NCBI GenBank assembly: GCA_030490835.1
Contig: CM059971.1
Coordinates: 128,062,564 to 128,126,563 of the forward strand
Length of the DNA: 64,000 nucleotides
From: Annona cherimola
Lineage: Eukaryota > Streptophyta > Magnoliopsida > Magnoliales > Annonaceae
Direction of reading: 5' to 3'
The position numbers were made by a program, and so were the translations under genes. Positions 49,201 to 62,290 of the stretch are shown here, in pieces. Each line of letters opens with the position of its first letter. Position 1 is the stretch's first letter. Below the pieces are notes generated by a model. It searched no databases and was not told the DNA's origin. It saw only the letters and a program-made list of their open reading frames with translations.

Positions 49201-52200
49201 AGGGGTTATCATTTCTCTCATTGAGAAATCACTTTCAAATAAACCGCTCATGGGAATATGCAGAAGATCATCAAAGTGCAGTATCATTTCTCACTCAGAA
49301 ATCACTTTCAAATAAACTGTTCATGGGAATACGCAGAAGATCATCAAAGTGCAGGTCAGTGGGATTTTGTTGATGGTGGTGAGATGCTACTCACGACTCC
49401 AATGACAGAAGGAAGCCATCCTTTGTACAATGCCCTTGGACCTTCTTGTCGAAACACCGTTGACAGTGCATGGAACATTCCTCTATATTGGTATGGAGAT
49501 TTCTCTGTCTGCAAAGAGAAATTTTAACCATATGATGCTGTAAATGACAACAAAATTTGCAATTCTGCAGGAAAATACAAATGGGATTTACCTGGACAGT
49601 TAGTCTACCCCGTACCATGTCCATTGGATAGGTTGCTGACATGGCAATGATTCCAGCACAGGCTCCAGCTCCAAGACGTAACAGAGGAGTTAGATGAGCA
49701 TCTTCTGCAAAGAGATGAATATAAAAACACTCAGAGGTTCTAACCCACAAGTGACAGTAACATATGGGCATAAAGTTGGAGGATCTATTAGTGCTTAGAA
49801 AATCAGCCTGCAGTTTAGGGCAAATGATGACTTTCATGATATCTCACCGACCAGAGACTAAGATATCATGGCTATTCTTTTTTTCGTTTTTGCCCTTCTC
49901 AAATGGGAACAGCATAATAAGTCATTCTTCAGAAGAATATCAGAGCAATTCCAAAGAATTATGAATTTAGTGACGTAAGTTTGATAAAACCATCAATCTT
50001 TATAAGTAATGACAAATATGAATCTATGTGTGCATTGGATTATAACAGCGTAGCAAGTTGCCCAATGGGATGGTTTCATCACTGCATCGGGGTACAAACC
50101 AGAGAAGAATAAAAGGATGTGAATCACTGTATCAGGGTGCAAAACAGAGCAGCCCATCCAAATTACGGCTGATGCCAATCTTCTATGGTGGAAGAAACCA
50201 CATTAAAGGATGCGTTGACATCAAGGAATAAAACGTTAACGGAAATGAGGAGAAGACTCCACAGTAGAATTGAGTAAAAGCATTTTCCGTACTTCAATCA
50301 GAAATATTTCATGACAGCAAAACTCACTGATGTTAGCTTAACTTTCCATGAACTTTGTTCACACAAGCAATTTTATTATGAAGAACGGCTTCATAATACG
50401 TCTCCATTAGCTCTAAACCATGGAATATCTGATAAAGGATTTTTTTTCCTTTGTCAATGCTATGAAGAAGCTTGTGATTAAGAGAAGTGTTCGCTTGTAC
50501 ACAATAGTGCTGTTGAATGGAACTTCAACTTCATGCATTAGCCACTGACCCAAAATTCTGTTCACAAAACTCAACAGATGAATGCAATCAATACAAAAGA
50601 AGGTTGGTCATACCATTGCCTGGTTGCTGCTGGTAAAGCCATAACATTCCTCTGTTAAGAAAAAAATTTACAATCAGCAAGATAGGAAAATATTCTTTTA
50701 TTAAATAAGAAGCTTACAGTGACAGTAATACAATTTTTTTTCTTAAAAAAAAAAAAAAACTAGTTTTCCAATAAATATGTAATATGAAAATTGCTTATTA
50801 TCAATGACAGAAACACCAATACGTGCAAGGAAGTGATGTTAAGAACAGGTTAAACATAGGAAGCATTCAGGTTAAAAATGCAACTCGAAAGCTTAACAGG
50901 GAATATGCCAAAACTTATATTCAGGTTGCCATGAAAATGAAAGATATATTTCTGATTGAGAAAAGAGAATTCAGCACTTAATAAGGTAAAAGCATAGGTC
51001 CTCAAGCACATACTAAATAAATGGAAATAGCTTTTTTCTAAAAGAAAGTGTTGGTACAAATGGGCAGAAAGGTCCTAATATTATCCTCTGTGCGAATAGC
51101 CCCTCATCAACATAAAAAGCATCACAACAAGCAATACAAGTCTGAAAGAGAACAAATATATTCAATCCCAATCTATGGGTGTTTGGATAGAGTAGTCATG
51201 GGAGGGCAAAGGACGACAAAGTGAGAATAGAGGGATAATAACAAGAAAGGAGACGATAAATGTCTAAAAATGAATAGTGACAAACAGAAGCCTTTTCGTG
51301 AAAAGGATGTGCTTTGATAGGATAGCTATGATGAAAAATGCATGTGAAAACATAAATAATGTTTATAATTGTTAGAAGTAGGTAAATGTCAAATCAAATA
51401 AAGAAATTGAGAAAAGACAAAAATCCCTTCTCCTTTCCCCTTAAATAAGAATAGCGCACTAGGGGTGTAAATAGGGTTGGGTTCAACTCGAGCCCGCATC
51501 AACCCGACCCGATTTTAAAAATGGGTTGGGTTGGGTTAGGGGTCGGTCAACCCCGACCCGACCCGATTTCATAAGATATGTATTTACATATATTTATGAG
51601 AGTGTATTTCATTCATATTGCTTAGATATTTAAATAAATTTGTGTTGAGTTTGAAAATTTGTTTGACTATTTGGTTGTCAAATGTTGTTTGAATTTATTT
51701 GGTTTGGAAATATATTTGGTTAATTAGTTGTGAAATTGTGTTTGGATTATTTAGTTATATTGCATCGTAAATAGGTTGTTTAGATATTTGCTCGCATTGG
51801 TGATTTAGAATAACATAACAGGTCAACTGAGAACTTAAGATGTTTGTAGCTTTGATTGGAAGCCAACTAAGAAGGTAAGTAAGACTATAATATTCATTTT
51901 TCTATTTTGCATAATTTACTGTAATAATTTTACTTGGCTTTCATTTTTGACTTGCAGAAGACATCGATTGCTCAAAAATACAAAAACAAAAAAACGAATC
52001 AATTACTAAACTTATCCTCCTTTTGAGCTATGTAGAACTTTTATTGGTACTTATTGTTTTTATAATTATCATTATTTTTATTATTTTAGAAATTCAGGTG
52101 AACAAAACTTTAACTAGCATTGATAACATGTGTAATCTATTAGCCCGATTTCTAACCCGAACCGAACCGATTTGAGGTGGGTTGAAATAGGGTTGGATTA

Positions 52201-55200
52201 AGATGTGAAAAGTAGGGTTGAAAGTAGGGTTGGGTTGTGATTTTACAAGGTGGGTTAGGGTTGTATTTGTGCCAACCCGAGTCAACCCGACCCGATTTAC
52301 ACCCCTATAGCGCACTAAAGCGAATGTTGGCAAAATAGGTAAAGATTTTTGGATGAAAATGCAGGGAGTAATTACTAAAGACAGGTTGACCAGGAAAACA
52401 TAAGTTTTTTTTACTGTAGAAAACATAAAGTTTGAGTCCAAGAACATGTTGTAAAAGAATAAAATATGGGAAACAATGAAGAAAATTAAAAAGGGCAGAT
52501 AAGTGTCAAATCAATTAAAAGGAGTCAGAAAGGTCAAAAAAGATATTTTTTTTATCCCTTTTCTTTGTTATCGAACAGATCCTCACAGCCAACAGGAAAA
52601 TGAAAAACGCATAAGCATCAATCATAAGAAATTTTACAGAGAAATATAGGCAACAATAAGTAACTCATACCTGGATGCCTGCTCGTAGCTAAAGAATTTG
52701 ACTGCTGAGTTTGGGACAATGCGCGCACAATTTGTACCATTGCCTTTAAAGAGGCCACGAACACCCTCGGTTTTCCATATATACTTCAATCCTTGAACTG
52801 TTCCATTATACTTTATGCTGTGAGGATTTTGAACCTGAACAATTACAAAGGTTTGTACCTGGCTTTAGAATGCAAATTTTCATTGCAACAATACTGATGG
52901 CAGAAAAAGCTCAAAAATAATGATGCAGCTAGTGGGAAAAAAGTTCAGATTTTAATCTCATACTAAAGAGTCATCATAAATGCTTCTGTTGACAGAAAAT
53001 GAAACATTATTCAAAAAAATTATAACTTTTACAAAAGGGTTTATGATTTGTGATTTGGTAGGTAACAAAAGTACTTATTTATGCATATCAAATCCACATA
53101 TACCATTTTTTGTAGATGAAGTGTTCTTTCTTATGCTCAATAGAACAAGTGTGAAGAAATCATAGGCCAAAAACACTTGATTGTGCAATTCACATCATCA
53201 GGCCAAACATATGGAATGCATTTTCAGTCTTAGCAAGAAGAATAGTTCATATGAGGCGGTACCAGAAAATCCACATGCATGCATGCATGCTCCATTTACA
53301 CTGAATTTTGCGGCTTTCTAGAAACACGACTAGAGGCATCCAATTAAAGATGTAAGAACCCTCAGCAGATAAGACTGCACATTTCCAGATCCAGTAATTT
53401 GGAGGAAAGAAGGAAAAAAGAAACATTCGAATACCACAATATGCAACTACAGCAAGCAAAAGAAATTCATTAAATTTAAGAAGAAGACTACCTGGAGTAA
53501 AATTTTTAATCGTTCCAACGGAGCAACAGTAGTTCGCGACCTGCAAAAGTGAAAAAATGAGAGAGATTTGTGAAAACATGAAAAGGGTAAGATGGTATCC
53601 TTAGATGGCCCACACAGAACATGCTAATCTTAGCAGTGAAATTACATTATCTAATCAACATAAGACTATTGTAATCATAGGAAATAAAACACAATACAGA
53701 GTAATACCATCTTTTGGTGCCAAGTCTAAGAATGACAAAATCTACAGACTAAGCCAGCTAAAGTATGATATGCTCGTTCATTTTTTTTTTCTGTTTTTTT
53801 ATCATTCTTTACGGAACATCCAGTCAACCTTACTTAGATATCTGCTGGTGCTGACACTACAGTGAACAGTCTAAAGTAGGAGTGAACAAAAGGTTGGCTT
53901 CAACCCTAATCAAGTAATCCTAACCCGATTTATAATAGAGTTGGGCAAAAAAATTAAGTTATATAACCCGACTTGAAGTGTCCCAATTTTAAAAGTGGGT
54001 TGGTTTAGTTTAAATGATTGTTAACCCGACCTAACTCGATTTCATATATTAATATAAAATATAATAGATTATTAAAAAATATCATACATTAGCGCATAAT
54101 ATATAAGAATTAACTAAACATTACTGCTTTGAAATAAAATTTTAATAATTATATTATTATATAAGTCACAAATTGGAAAATATTCCTATAAAAAGGATTA
54201 ATTTTTATTTTTTTTATATAAGTTTATATTTTAAAATAGATTAATTAAGCAAAACATTATATAATTGTTAACTCAATTTCTAACCCGAATTGAAGCGATT
54301 TTGCTAGGGTTAAGATAAGATTGGGTTAAAATATGAAAAATAGGGTTGAAATTTTACAAGATGGATTGGGTTGTGTTTACCTTAACCCCAAGTCAACCCA
54401 AACCAATATAAACCCCTAGTTTGAAGTTCCTTAAAATACTTAAAAAGTGCTAGTTACTACTAATCTTGTTTTAGTCTGCATCAGTGATGTGCAGAGAATA
54501 AAAAATCGTGCATGCCCACATTTTTACCTCTTCATAAAACGCATTTCAGACTACAACATCTTACTAAGATTTTCCAAAATCGTGTACGAAGGCATAGCAC
54601 AGCAGTAACACACCCGGGTGCATGAGTGTGGTTCCAGGATCAAATCCACGGAGCTCTGTTTACCTTGTATGTAATCAGGTAATTGAAAAAAAAAATCCAA
54701 AATTGTAGGAATTTATAGCAAGCGGCAATCAGTTTTATCATCGTGCACCACTGGGGAGAAGAACACCGGCGCATAAACAGGGCAGTTGATAAGCAGGTGC
54801 ACATCATGTCCATTTAACTTCGAGCTGCCATTTTGTCCGGTTTTGCGGCTTTTGCCGGTTACCCTTCTCACTGGGAACGGGCCGCTCCAACTTTGCATGC
54901 AGGCCACATCTTTGGCCGACGTGCCACCACTTGCCAGATGGATGGTAACTTGATATCCATCCAGGCACATGCAGACATGACATTCTTGTATGAGGAATTG
55001 CAAATAAGAACTGAAAAAAATGATAGCTGCTGAAAACCCAGAGGTTCGTCAAAATGATGCTTCTAGCGATCAACACTTGTCAGTGATTAGCAGCCAGCAG
55101 ACAGATCAAAACAGAGTGTTTGAAGGAATTATAAAAGAATAACGGAGTCATCAAAAGCGCAAAAAAAAAAAAAAAAAAAAAAAAATCACGCCGATTGAAG

Positions 55201-55477
55201 AGATTCCAAAACCCTAGGTAGGGTTTAATCAAGTCTGGTCAGAATAAACGACTGAATCGGGTATAAAAACATTTTCTCATGGAAAAAATAATAACATTTT
55301 GAAAACTCACACTCCTCCGGCAATGCCTCCGGCAACGAGTGACTTGCATACGTTGAGTATTGCGTGCCCAGGCGCCTTAACGCCTTCGCTTGCAAGCTTC
55401 GCCTCTTCAGCCAAGTTCACAATCGTTGTAACCGCCGAGTCGCCTGTTGTCTTCCCCACTACATCTTCTGAAGCCAT
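46296..55477 (-). CDS. ADNT1: Mitochondrial adenylate carrier (ADNT1-like), proximal copy, complete
   Basis: Eight exons join in phase: 55477-55311, 53540-53492, 52834-52671, 50651-50614, 49704-49592, 49508-49395, 48706-48362 and 46379-46296, giving 357 residues; all introns are GT-AG. The product starts MASEDVVGKTTGDSAVTT and has the three-fold mitochondrial carrier design. The PX[DE]XX[RK] signatures are PLERLK (repeat 1), PMDMVR (repeat 2) and PLDVIRRR (repeat 3), with six predicted membrane helices. It closely resembles Arabidopsis ADNT1 (352 residues), which exchanges AMP for ATP or ADP across the inner mitochondrial membrane; close relatives in the carrier family are possible but less likely. 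Introns 1, 3 and 7 hold transposons. The gene is head-to-tail with a second copy beginning beyond 58.4 kb. Confidence 0.92.
46808..48235. mobile_element. hAT-like insertion in intron 7 with a nested MITE
   Basis: Compared with intron 7 of the distal copy (368 bp), intron 7 here is 1982 bp. The extra DNA starts at TAGGGGAGCAACTTGGG and ends about GAGTTGCATTATA. Flanking intron bases continue on both sides in the paralogue. Sub-terminal GGGTTAGG and AACCCA words match the hAT-like elements. A target duplication was not found, so exact ends are approximate. Confidence 0.55.
47056..47346. mobile_element. Tourist-like MITE, 291 bp, ATA target duplication
   Basis: Starts GGGTGTGTTTGTTTGGG and ends CCCCAACCAAACACACCC, flanked by ATA (47053-47055 and 47347-47349). 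It is nested inside the hAT-like insertion in carrier intron 7 and is the near-twin of the 41855 copy. Confidence 0.87.
51460..52307. mobile_element. hAT-type non-autonomous element, 848 bp, 8-bp target duplication
   Basis: Inverted termini TAGGGGTGTAAAT and ATTTACACCCCTA are perfect. They are flanked by a perfect 8-bp repeat TAGCGCAC (51452-51459 and 52308-52315), the size made by hAT transposases. Sub-terminal DNA is dense in GGGTTGG and CCAACCCGA. No transposase frame. Located in intron 3 of the proximal carrier gene. Confidence 0.9.
53877..54418. mobile_element. hAT-type element, older copy, in carrier intron 1
   Basis: Ends TAGGAGTGAACAAAAGG and CCAATATAAACCCCTA are imperfect inverted repeats. 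The flanks GTCTAAAG and GTTTGAAG form an 8-bp duplication with two changes. Interior GGGTTGG and AACCCGA words match the 51460 element. Decay suggests greater age. Confidence 0.7.
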
Positions 55478-55834
55478 GAGGAAATCTAGAAGGAAGATGG
55501 CGTAGATACTGGGTTAAGAGACGAAGATCTCCCTCCGTGTTCGGCGATTACGTGAAGATAGAAAAATACATTTTCCTTGTTCTACAGGAAGAAAAGGAGA
55601 GAAAGTGGCGTTTAAGACGGCGAAGACTTCGTCGCTATTGTGGTTTTTTTGTGGAGGAGAATCCGACTGGTCACAAACTCACAACAAACTTGGCCTGCAA
55701 GAGAAAGGGAGATATGAAAACCTAGATAGACGGACGGACGGACGGACAACGGCTGCACTGCACGGTCTCCGTTAGGTCCGGCTGTGGTGTTTCGTTGGTA
55801 AGGAGAAGAGAATCGATGTGCCTCTGCGCATCTT

Positions 55835-55841
55835 TCTTATA
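55835..55841 (-). promoter_or_regulatory. Candidate TATA box of the proximal carrier gene
   Basis: TATAAGA on the minus strand, 358 nt above the start codon, which would give a leader of about 330 nt containing a GACG tandem run (about 55729-55746). Positional inference. Confidence 0.4.
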
Positions 55842-56109
55842 GGGAGCAGGAGTAGAGGAGGGTAGGAGTGAAAACTTCCCCCCACCTTTTGGGAACTACC
55901 GGATCGCCCGAAAAAATAATAATAATAAATAAACAAACAAAAAAGAAAAAAAAACAAAATAAATGCCCTCCATGGCCGAGATATATCCACAAGTTTGCCT
56001 CCATTGATGGCAGCAGATCTGGGGCATTTCTGTCATTTGGCAGTCCATCTACCCTTCGCGCATTCAGCGTCAGCCAGCGCAACCGCCCAGATGTTTCCGT
56101 CGATTATTG

Positions 56110-56815
56110 GTAGACACACAGAGCATCATGAATCATGAGTCATGACGAAAACGAAGCGGCTCCGGCACAACCCGTTATAATATTTTAAGGATTCAAACAT
56201 TATAACTACGACAATAATTTATACCCATGTTTACGTACTTGACCTCAGATTTATAAAAATAAATAAATAAAAATGGCACAATAACTGTATATTTCATCTA
56301 TAAGTTTCAATTATGACAACTCCTTATCATTTGTTAAATAATATGGTAAAAATTTTTAACATGACAAAATCACCCGCACAATTTCTTTTAAAAAAGGCAA
56401 ATATGTGCCTACTGGAACGATTGAGTTTACTTTCACTCTGCGTTTTTATACTATTTCCTGAATTTATTATAATATCAATTTTATTACGATTTTATATTCT
56501 CTAACTATACTTACGCGCCCCTAATGTGATACCACTGGACTATGCAAAACAGCTTCTTTTTATTTTAATTTGGAGTAATTTTATAACTTCACATTACTTT
56601 TAACATTAGTTTTAGCAAAGTTGTCATAAATAGGAGTAAAATACGTTGTTATCTATGTTATTTTTATAAATATGTTATTATATTTGTAAATAAACATAGA
56701 TATAAGTTGCAATTATATTTAGAACCTTTATTTTAAATATAATTTTTGCACGAATTCTACACATTTACGGAATATTTTATTCGTTTGAATTCTATAAAAT
56801 TTCGAATGCTCCCAA
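56110..56815. other. Intergenic DNA upstream of the proximal carrier gene
   Basis: AT-rich with short overlapping frames; no gene or repeat family is recognised. Confidence 0.4.
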
Positions 56816-56817
56816 GC

Positions 56818-57530
56818 TAGGAGTGGAAATTAAGGTCGGTCGACCCGTGACCCTGCCTTAACTCGTCCTGTTTTTCATCGGATAAAACCAATGCATTTTT
56901 AATGCAGTATAAGGATGGATCAAAAATTTTGACCCAAATTCAAAAATAAGGTCGAGATAGGTCAACTATGTCCCGCCCCACCCTGCATATATTGATTTAT
57001 TAAAAATTATAAGCCTATGTTTAAATATTATTATTATTTTCTTTTAAAATTCTTATATTTTTTATAATTAACTATATCAAATCGATTTATCCAGAAAACA
57101 ATACGATAATTAATAAGAAGAATTTTCACATATATATAACTCTTACATATAATTATAAATGAACCGGTTTTAATAAATTTACATATATTTTTCTCATGTT
57201 TTGTTTCATTAATGATGTATTTTTTAATAATTAATAAAATTTTGAAGCATATAACATTTAAATTTAGTATGGAAATATCTTTATGTTTGATAGATATATG
57301 AACTTTTACAATTATCTTATTTGACCTGCATTTTTTACTCAGATTCGTTATCTCGAAACTAGTTCAATACCAACATGAAGTTTGTCCCAGAATCTATTTA
57401 AAAAAAATAATGGCATGACCAACTTTATCCCAATTCGGTATGAAAATAGGATTAAATCTAATTTTTAAAAATTATGATCAGGATTAAGCAAACCCCGATC
57501 CAGTACAGCTCATCCTAATTCTCACCCCTA
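56818..57530. mobile_element. hAT-type non-autonomous element, 713 bp
   Basis: Ends TAGGAGTGGAAATTAAGG and CCTAATTCTCACCCCTA are imperfect inverted repeats. The flanks TCCCAAGC (56810-56817) and CCCTAAGC (57531-57538) are an 8-bp duplication with two changes. Sub-terminal DNA has GGTCGGTCGACCCG and similar words. It lies between the two carrier copies. Confidence 0.7.
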
Positions 57531-57539
57531 CCCTAAGCT

Positions 57540-58461
57540 CTTCCATCCTTCCTGCTAGGTTGAGACGGGTCATAAATTTATGAACACAAAATCACGAATC
57601 GAATATATGACATTAATATATTTTAAAGCAGGTACGACAACTAATGATTCCAACTGATATGATTGTGGGTAACATGATAGAATATATGACATTAAACAAT
57701 TTGACCCGTTGAAATTGAATTTAAACATTGTTAAATTTTAATTCAAACATCAAAAGGGGATCCAAGAAGTTCCACCAAAATTTGAGCGAGGAGGACATGT
57801 TTAATACTTATCATAAACATAACCTTTTAGAACCAAATAACCGCCGTCTCAACCTCCACTTTTGAGACTGTAATCCTAGTTAGCATGAGAAGATGTCATT
57901 AGCCTTACACCGACACCAATCTTTTCCAATATAATATTCTCGTCCGAGGCATGATTGCATGGGGTTTTACATTGGCGACTAAGCCCCTAAGCCACGACAA
58001 CATACTAATCCAATAAAACTGTGCCTGAAACTAGCTTCTGCCCATGCAGTTTCTGCCGTTTCTCTCTTTTTTTTTTTTTGTTTCGCGATGCTGAAGGAGA
58101 CTCCAATTTTCAATTCAAAACGGAAAAGTGAAGTACAAAGAGCCCACTTCTCACCAAGGATGACATAAGAGTAATTAACATATAACACAACGCACAAACA
58201 TCGCAACAAACATTTACCACATAGAAAGTAAAATCTCAACACTGGGCTAACTGCCATTATGAGATACGGAAATCCAACTACCAAAACCCTATTGCCTTAT
58301 GCATTATTGAGATATGCAAAAACAGACAGGCGGAACAGTTCGCTGATAGGGAGAAGCTGCACAGTATCTTTAGGGTTTTCACCCTTTGTTTCTTAACCTA
58401 CTTTATCTTCCTATCCTTTCGCCTACAAAAATTCATATAAAAATCCCTCTTTCAATCCACT
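57540..58461. other. Spacer between the carrier copies, including the distal 3' UTR
   Basis: 57540-58200 has no recognised gene. About 58210-58461 corresponds to DNA following the proximal copy's stop codon and is taken as 3' UTR of the distal copy. Confidence 0.45.
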
Positions 58462-60871
58462 TCAATCTGATATTCTCATCTCGACTCCAAGGACATCCTT
58501 CACCATTTCGTATGTCACAAATGCAATTGCGATTGATGGCACCACCTGATACACATATTTCACATGCCATTAGATACTACGCATAAATTACATGCCTTAA
58601 CAAATTAGAAACTAATCAATTCACGTACTGAGCTTAACATAATAAGATCTATTGTGTTCATCAAACTGCTTCATTGACTTATCTTGGCGCAAAAAATAAA
58701 TAAATAAATACAAATGCAATACAGCCAGTCATCCAGTCAGTAGCTTGTCACCAGATTAAGCTCTCCAATTGGATGATAAGACAGACAGCCATGAAGCAGA
58801 TGGGGGAGAAGGCTTTTGATGATAAAAAAGATGATGAGATAGACAGGCATCACCACAAGTGGAAGTGAAGAGACAACAAAGCCTAAAATCTAATATGTTA
58901 GAAAGAAACTGACCTTCACAGAGTTGGGAACCAAGCCCTTGTATAATGCTCCGACCCCTTCATGCCGGACCGTTTTCCTGAATGCATCGATCATGCCAGA
59001 ATACTCAAGAGGTGCTTTACCCCTGCCATCACCTGTGACTATAGATGAAGCATCCTTCCAGCCCACCATCTGCATTCTTCTTCTTATTACATCAAGGGGG
59101 TAAGCTACAGTCTGGCCAACAGTGCCAGCAGCTGCTCCACATGCAAGTCTTGTGGTCACCCCCAATTCATTGTCTTGCACAAGTCCAAAGGGCTTGGATT
59201 TAATCAGCCAGTCCTTCAGAGACTCATAGACAGCAAAATTGAGGCCCACGTAAGGAATCTGCAGATATCAAACCACATTCTATTCAGAAAATGAACTATT
59301 CATTATAAAAATTGTACCAGCATGAATGCAAGAGATAAGATATCAAAACAGGAAGAGAACTATCAAATTCATCTTTGCTCAAGTGAAAGGTTTGTTTGAA
59401 TATTTTGATGAGTGGTGAATCAAAGGAATAAACCTGTAATACTTTGTTACTTTTTCATGGTGGAAAAGAAGTTCCCTGGCATTCCTATGATCCAGGTTTG
59501 CTAATCATGACATCTAGTTACAATGTGGACCTTTCTGTAAGTGAAGTTCATCTCGTGAAAGAACAAGATTTTTTCCACCAGCTACTGATGAATAAAATGA
59601 AAGAGAGAATGTCAAAAGGCTATTGGCTAAGACTTGAAATTTGAAAGGTAGAGCATCCTAGCAGCAGATTCTTATCAAATACACCGACTCATTAGCCGGC
59701 ACATTGGCAACAATGCAACCTGCTTAACCTGGGTTACTCTGTAATCTGTATACAGAAAATATAAATCCATCCATAGGTTATCATTTCTTTGGTTTAGAAA
59801 TCATTTCCAAGTAAACTGCTTATGATAAAATGGATCAAGATCAGTCCAGGTCAGTAGAATTTTGCCACTGGTGGTAGGTACTACTCACAACTCCAATGAC
59901 AGAAGGAAGCCATCCTTTGTACAATGACCTAGGGCCTTCCTGTCGAAGCACTGTTGACAGTGCATGGAACATTCCCCTGTATTGGTAGGGCGACTTCTCT
60001 GTCTGCAAAGAGAAAATTTAAGTATTAAATAAAATCAGTGCAATGAACACAATCTGAAAAAACAGGAGGAAAATGTCACAGGATTTTCAGGAGATTAAAG
60101 GCAGTACCTGGACAGTTAGCCTACCCCGTACCATGTCCATGGGATAGGTTGCTGACATGGCAATGATTCCAGCACAGGCTCCGGCTCCAAGACGTAACAG
60201 AGGAGTTAACTGAGCATCTTCTGCAAAGAGGTTAATAACAGAAAAAGAAAACACTTGAGCTCCTAACCCAGCCTTAAAAATCAGACTCTATATTAGAATG
60301 ACTGATGACTTTCAGATATCTCATAAAAAATCAAATAAGATGATTTTCTTTTTTCTCTTGTTGTGTGGTGGGAGGGGTGCCACCCAAGAGGCGGACATGA
60401 GTGCTCCATTAAAACATGTGTTAACCAAGAATGTGGACATAAGTGAGGAAAATACCAAACAATTCAATGAGTGAACTGTTTTCTATTCTTCAGTCTGAAC
60501 CATTATCCTGACAGTGAACCAATCGTCATCACTCATCTTTCCACAAAATTTGTTCACACATTCACTTGAATATCAAGAATGATTTCATTGTGTGAATGTC
60601 AATCTTTCACGGTGTCAAGTTTATTTCCACTAGTGCTAACCCATGAGGCCATGCTATCTTTCATCAAGGATGTTTATCCGTTGTGAAGACTATCAGGATT
60701 CTGATCAACAGTTCACTTGCATACAATGTAGATGTTGAATGAAGTTTCACAGATTAGCGGATGACCTCAAGGGGTTTGCTCACAAATGTCAACAAAAGAT
60801 TGCAACCAAACACAAAAATAGGAAAGGCCATACCATTGCCTGGTTGTTGCCGGTAAAGCCATAAAATTCCT
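58462..60871 (-). CDS. ADNT1: Mitochondrial adenylate carrier (ADNT1-like), distal copy, 5' part not in window
   Basis: Exons 4-8 are present: 60871-60834, 60220-60108, 60002-59889, 59258-58914 and 58545-58462. They have the same lengths and phases as in the proximal copy and no stops, covering the last 231 codons. Signatures PMDMVR and PLDVIRRR are kept. Exon 7 differs from the proximal copy at six of 115 residues, for example Tyr to His in TVRHEG and Phe to Val in EGVGALY. Several differences match Arabidopsis ADNT1 (Gln in DAQLTP, RKTVRHEG), so this copy looks the more conserved. Exons 1-3 are not found up to 64000. Intron 3 would exceed 3.1 kb, so the gene either continues past the window or lacks its 5' end. 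The role is the same as the proximal copy if complete. Confidence 0.85.
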
Positions 60872-62290
60872 CTGTTAAAAATAGAAACTTGCAATCAGCA
60901 AGATGGGAAAGATATTCATTGGTTAACTAAAAAGCTCACAGTCAAGAGTAATGCAACATGAATCTTGTTATCCATTATTGCAATATGAAAAGTTCTGATG
61001 ATCGACGGAGAGAGACACAGTAGAGGCCAGAACATAAGGCTCGCAATCAGCCAAGTATAGAAAGAAGAAAGTTCAAATGCAATTCCAAAGCTTATCAGCA
61101 TATAGACTGAAAAACACATTTTCCCATTGCCATAAATCCAAAAAATATGTTTCCAATAGAGAAAAGAACATTCAGCATTCAGTAAGGGGAAATACAGAAG
61201 TGAAGAAAGGCAATAAGCCTGAAAAGAAGCCAATAGCACTTTGAATATGCATGGGAATTGGTATATAACAAATTAACAACACAATGTAACTTAACAGTTG
61301 TTCTAACAAAGTTGCAATACTAAAAAGAATGGCTATGATTCAATACAACCACCTTGCATGGAAATGTTTATGCAATCCCTTGTTTTTTATACTTTTAAAC
61401 TTAATTCCAAATGTAAAGCATTTATTTTGTTTAACATATTTGTTTTTATCATGTTACGAAAAATCACTGTAACTGAAAATTTATATTTTGTAAAATTTAG
61501 CGTCTTCCGAGAGTAAATTTATAAGTCATTAACTATTATATAGTATATAAAGTTGTCAGCATATGTGATTTTTGGAATAATAAAAAAATGGATAAATATG
61601 ATAAATGTGTAGATTTGAAAAAACATTTAAAAGCTTTTTTATACAAAAAACGAAGGGGTGCATAAACACACTTCCATCCATGGAACCCATTGTATTGAAT
61701 CACTCCCCTGAAAAGAAAGTTAAAAATGAATGGACACAGGCGGGCACAGGGCTTCCAAAGTCCTCTCCGCCAAGCAATCTTGCTTCTATGACAAGCGGAT
61801 TTATCTTTGCCTAAACAAGAAAAAGAAAAAGGAAAGAATCTATCTATTTTAATCTATCTATTTTGTCTTCATCTGTTACTTTATTAACATTATTTTCACT
61901 CCTATTGACAACATTTCCAGTCCTTATCCTCCCATATCAAACAACTCTTCACGGAAATAAAGATGATATATAAACTTGCACAAATATCATAAACTCACAC
62001 ATGTGACCTGTGCATGAAATATTGAAAGTTTGCATGAGCCATAGACAAAATTAAGGCATGGAATAAATATGTTGTAGTTTCAGCGAGTTTGGATAAGTAG
62101 GAAAATAAAGAAAAACGATAATAAACAGAAATAAAAGGGAATAATACATACAAGAAAGTAGGCAATTTAAGCCAGGTAACGAATAAAAAATGAAATAAAA
62201 AAGGCATTTATAAAATAGATATCAGCTTTCTATGAAGATGGATACAATGAAAAAACAGAAAAGCATGAAACGACGATAAAAGCAGAATTA
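60872..62290. other. Probable intron 3 of the distal carrier copy, first part
   Basis: Near 60900-60960 and 61100-61160 it still resembles intron 3 of the proximal copy (about 50700-50960), for example ATTCAGCATTCAGTAAG here and ATTCAGCACTTAATAAG there. Further on no similarity or gene is seen. Confidence 0.45.
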
